Positions 62,953 through 64,000 of a stretch of 64,000 bases of DNA are shown here, in pieces. The translations under genes were made by a program, and so were the position numbers. The stretch spans positions 186,001-250,000 of the forward strand of contig NZ_SPQS01000009.1 in NCBI RefSeq assembly GCF_004570865.1, given 5' to 3'. The stretch comes from Bradyrhizobium frederickii (GTDB taxonomy: Bacteria > Pseudomonadota > Alphaproteobacteria > Rhizobiales > Xanthobacteraceae). The first letter of the stretch is position 1. The number at the start of each line of letters is the position of its first letter. A model generated the notes under the pieces. The model did not search any database, was not told the DNA's origin, and saw only the letters and a program-made list of their open reading frames with translations.

Positions 62953-63707
62953 TGCCTGATATCAACCGCGTCTATCTCGTCACCGGTGCCGCCAGCGGCA
63001 TCGGCCGTGCCACCGCAAAACTTCTCGCCGCGCCCGGCACCGGGCTTGTGCTGCACACGCGCTCCAACGCAGAAGGCCTGGACGCCACCGCGGCGGAAGC
63101 CGGAGCGAACGGCGCTGTGATCGCCAAATGTCTCGGCGATCTCGCCGAGGAAGCGGCCGTCACCGACGCCATCGCCGCCGCGCAAACAGCCTTCGGCCGG
63201 CTCGATGGGTTGGTTCTCGTCGGCGGCCATGCTCGCCGCGGCAGTGCGATCGGTACGTCGGCGGATCAGTTCCGGCAGGCGATGGACGAATCTGCGCTGG
63301 CGTTCACCCGAATGGTCGAGGCCGCCCTGCCGCTGCTGCGTGCCGGACAGGATGCGCGCATCGTCGCGGTCTCCTCCTTCGTGGCGCATGCGATCCGGCC
63401 CGAATTCGCGCCGTTCGCCGCGACCGCCGCGAGCCGAGCCGCGCTGGAAGCGCTGGTACGGCTGACCGCGATCGAGCTCGCGAGCGACGGCATCACCGTC
63501 AACGCGGTCGCGCCGGGCCTGATCGTCAAGGACAAGCCCAGCGAGAGCCGGCTCTCGCCCGAGCAGATCGCCGCGACCGAGGCGTTGATTCCGATGCGCC
63601 GCCGCGGGCGGCCGAAGGAAGTCGCCGAAATCATCGCCTTCCTGGCGTCACCGCAGGCGTCCTACGTCACCGGCCAGGTCTGGCACGTCAATGGAGGCCT
63701 GACATGA
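62952..63707 (+). CDS. SDR-fold protein with altered active site
   Basis: 251 residues. NAD-binding TGAASGIGRATAK at the N-terminus, catalytic serine region VAVSSFV and the C-terminal SDR pattern (GITVNAVAPGLI). In the usual YxxxK position it reads TAASR, so the catalytic Tyr and Lys are replaced by Thr and Arg. The enzyme may be inactive, or act as a binding or isomerase-like protein. Starts at the stop of the ATPase gene (TGATG). Confidence 0.85.
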   Translation: MPDINRVYLVTGAASGIGRATAKLLAAPGTGLVLHTRSNAEGLDATAAEAGANGAVIAKCLGDLAEEAAVTDAIAAAQTAFGRLDGLVLVGGHARRGSAIGTSADQFRQAMDESALAFTRMVEAALPLLRAGQDARIVAVSSFVAHAIRPEFAPFAATAASRAALEALVRLTAIELASDGITVNAVAPGLIVKDKPSESRLSPEQIAATEALIPMRRRGRPKEVAEIIAFLASPQASYVTGQVWHVNGGLT

Positions 63708-64000
63708 CCGAAGCGACCATCGAACGCCTCAGGCTGTTCCTGATCGAAAGCCCGATCAAGATGGCGCGCCTGCAGGGCGTCGGCAACGTCAAGGGCACCG
63801 TGAAGCGCGTGCTGATCGAGCTGACGTCCAGCGACGGCGTGGTCGGCTGGGGCGAGGCCGCGCCGTGGGAGGTCTTTACGGGAACGCCGGAAGCGGCCTT
63901 CTCGGCGCTTGATATCTATCTGCGCCCGGTCGTGCTCGGCAAGCCGGTCCGCCGCATCCGCGCGCTGATGGCCGAACTCGACCGCGCGCTCGTGGGGCAT
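63704..64000 (+). CDS. Enolase-superfamily protein (mandelate racemase/MLE type), 3' end outside window
   Basis: First 99 codons only: N-terminal capping domain with ESPIKMARLQGVGNVKGTVK and DGVVGWGEAAPW, as in muconate lactonising and dipeptide epimerase-like enzymes. Catalytic Lys and metal ligands lie beyond the edge. Overlaps the SDR gene by 4 bases, so it belongs to the same operon as the ABC importer. Confidence 0.85.
   Translation, partial: MTEATIERLRLFLIESPIKMARLQGVGNVKGTVKRVLIELTSSDGVVGWGEAAPWEVFTGTPEAAFSALDIYLRPVVLGKPVRRIRALMAELDRALVGH

Overview
The window is GC-rich alphaproteobacterial chromosome, most likely Bradyrhizobium or a close relative. The evidence is the gene order around rpmH-rnpA-yidC-engB-argB-dapD-dapE-truA-fmt-def-rmuC and recR-ybaB-dnaX-ffs, the many small secreted proteins of types common in that group, and the many paired-hairpin intergenic repeats. 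I assigned it by reading alone, with no database search.

1-9 kb: a truncated TonB-dependent siderophore receptor with an Irr/ICE-like box; a divergent catabolic pair (DapA-superfamily lyase; FAD-linked 2-hydroxyacid dehydrogenase plus FCD-type GntR regulator) around a near-perfect palindrome; a YgiQ-type radical SAM protein; an ABM-fold protein; and an Rrf2 regulator whose start codon lies inside a 9-bp-arm palindrome, followed by a methyltransferase.

9-22.5 kb: an accessory zone rich in small exported proteins, several glycine/serine low-complexity, interspersed with an HWE-type response-regulator/kinase, an LLM-family flavin oxidoreductase, a DUF2846-like lipoprotein broken by one amber codon, an M48 peptidase, a two-HKD phospholipase D-like protein, a VOC protein and several tiny genes.

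22.5-29.5 kb: a minus-strand polysaccharide module (Wzc/GumC-like protein with a degenerate kinase, secreted GH5 hydrolase, Wzy/ligase-like membrane protein), preceded by an alcohol dehydrogenase and a methyltransferase.

29.5-38.4 kb: QueD and small genes, then a compact module (LysR; ABC substrate-binding protein, permease and ATPase; rutB, rutC, rutD) lying between an intact tRNA-Arg(ACG) and a 51-bp identical copy of its 3' part. This looks like a tRNA-integrated island of about 6 kb carrying a partial pyrimidine-degradation (Rut) pathway with its own transporter and no rutA.

38.4-60.3 kb: housekeeping genes (sensor kinase, rpmH/rnpA/yidC, engB, argB, HAD nucleotidase, dapD, dapE, truA, fmt, def, rmuC, ampG, recR, ybaB, dnaX, SRP RNA). 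The gaps hold repeats of a shared cloverleaf design: a GTCAT/ATGAC closing stem, two hairpins and an inner ATCCA/TGGAT stem. Two near-identical copies bracket a 100-residue GIY-YIG endonuclease gene exactly.

60.4-64 kb: a polar amino-acid-type ABC system (Tat-exported binding protein, permease, ATPase) runs into an SDR-fold protein lacking the usual Tyr/Lys and a truncated enolase-superfamily gene, suggesting uptake and catabolism of one substrate.
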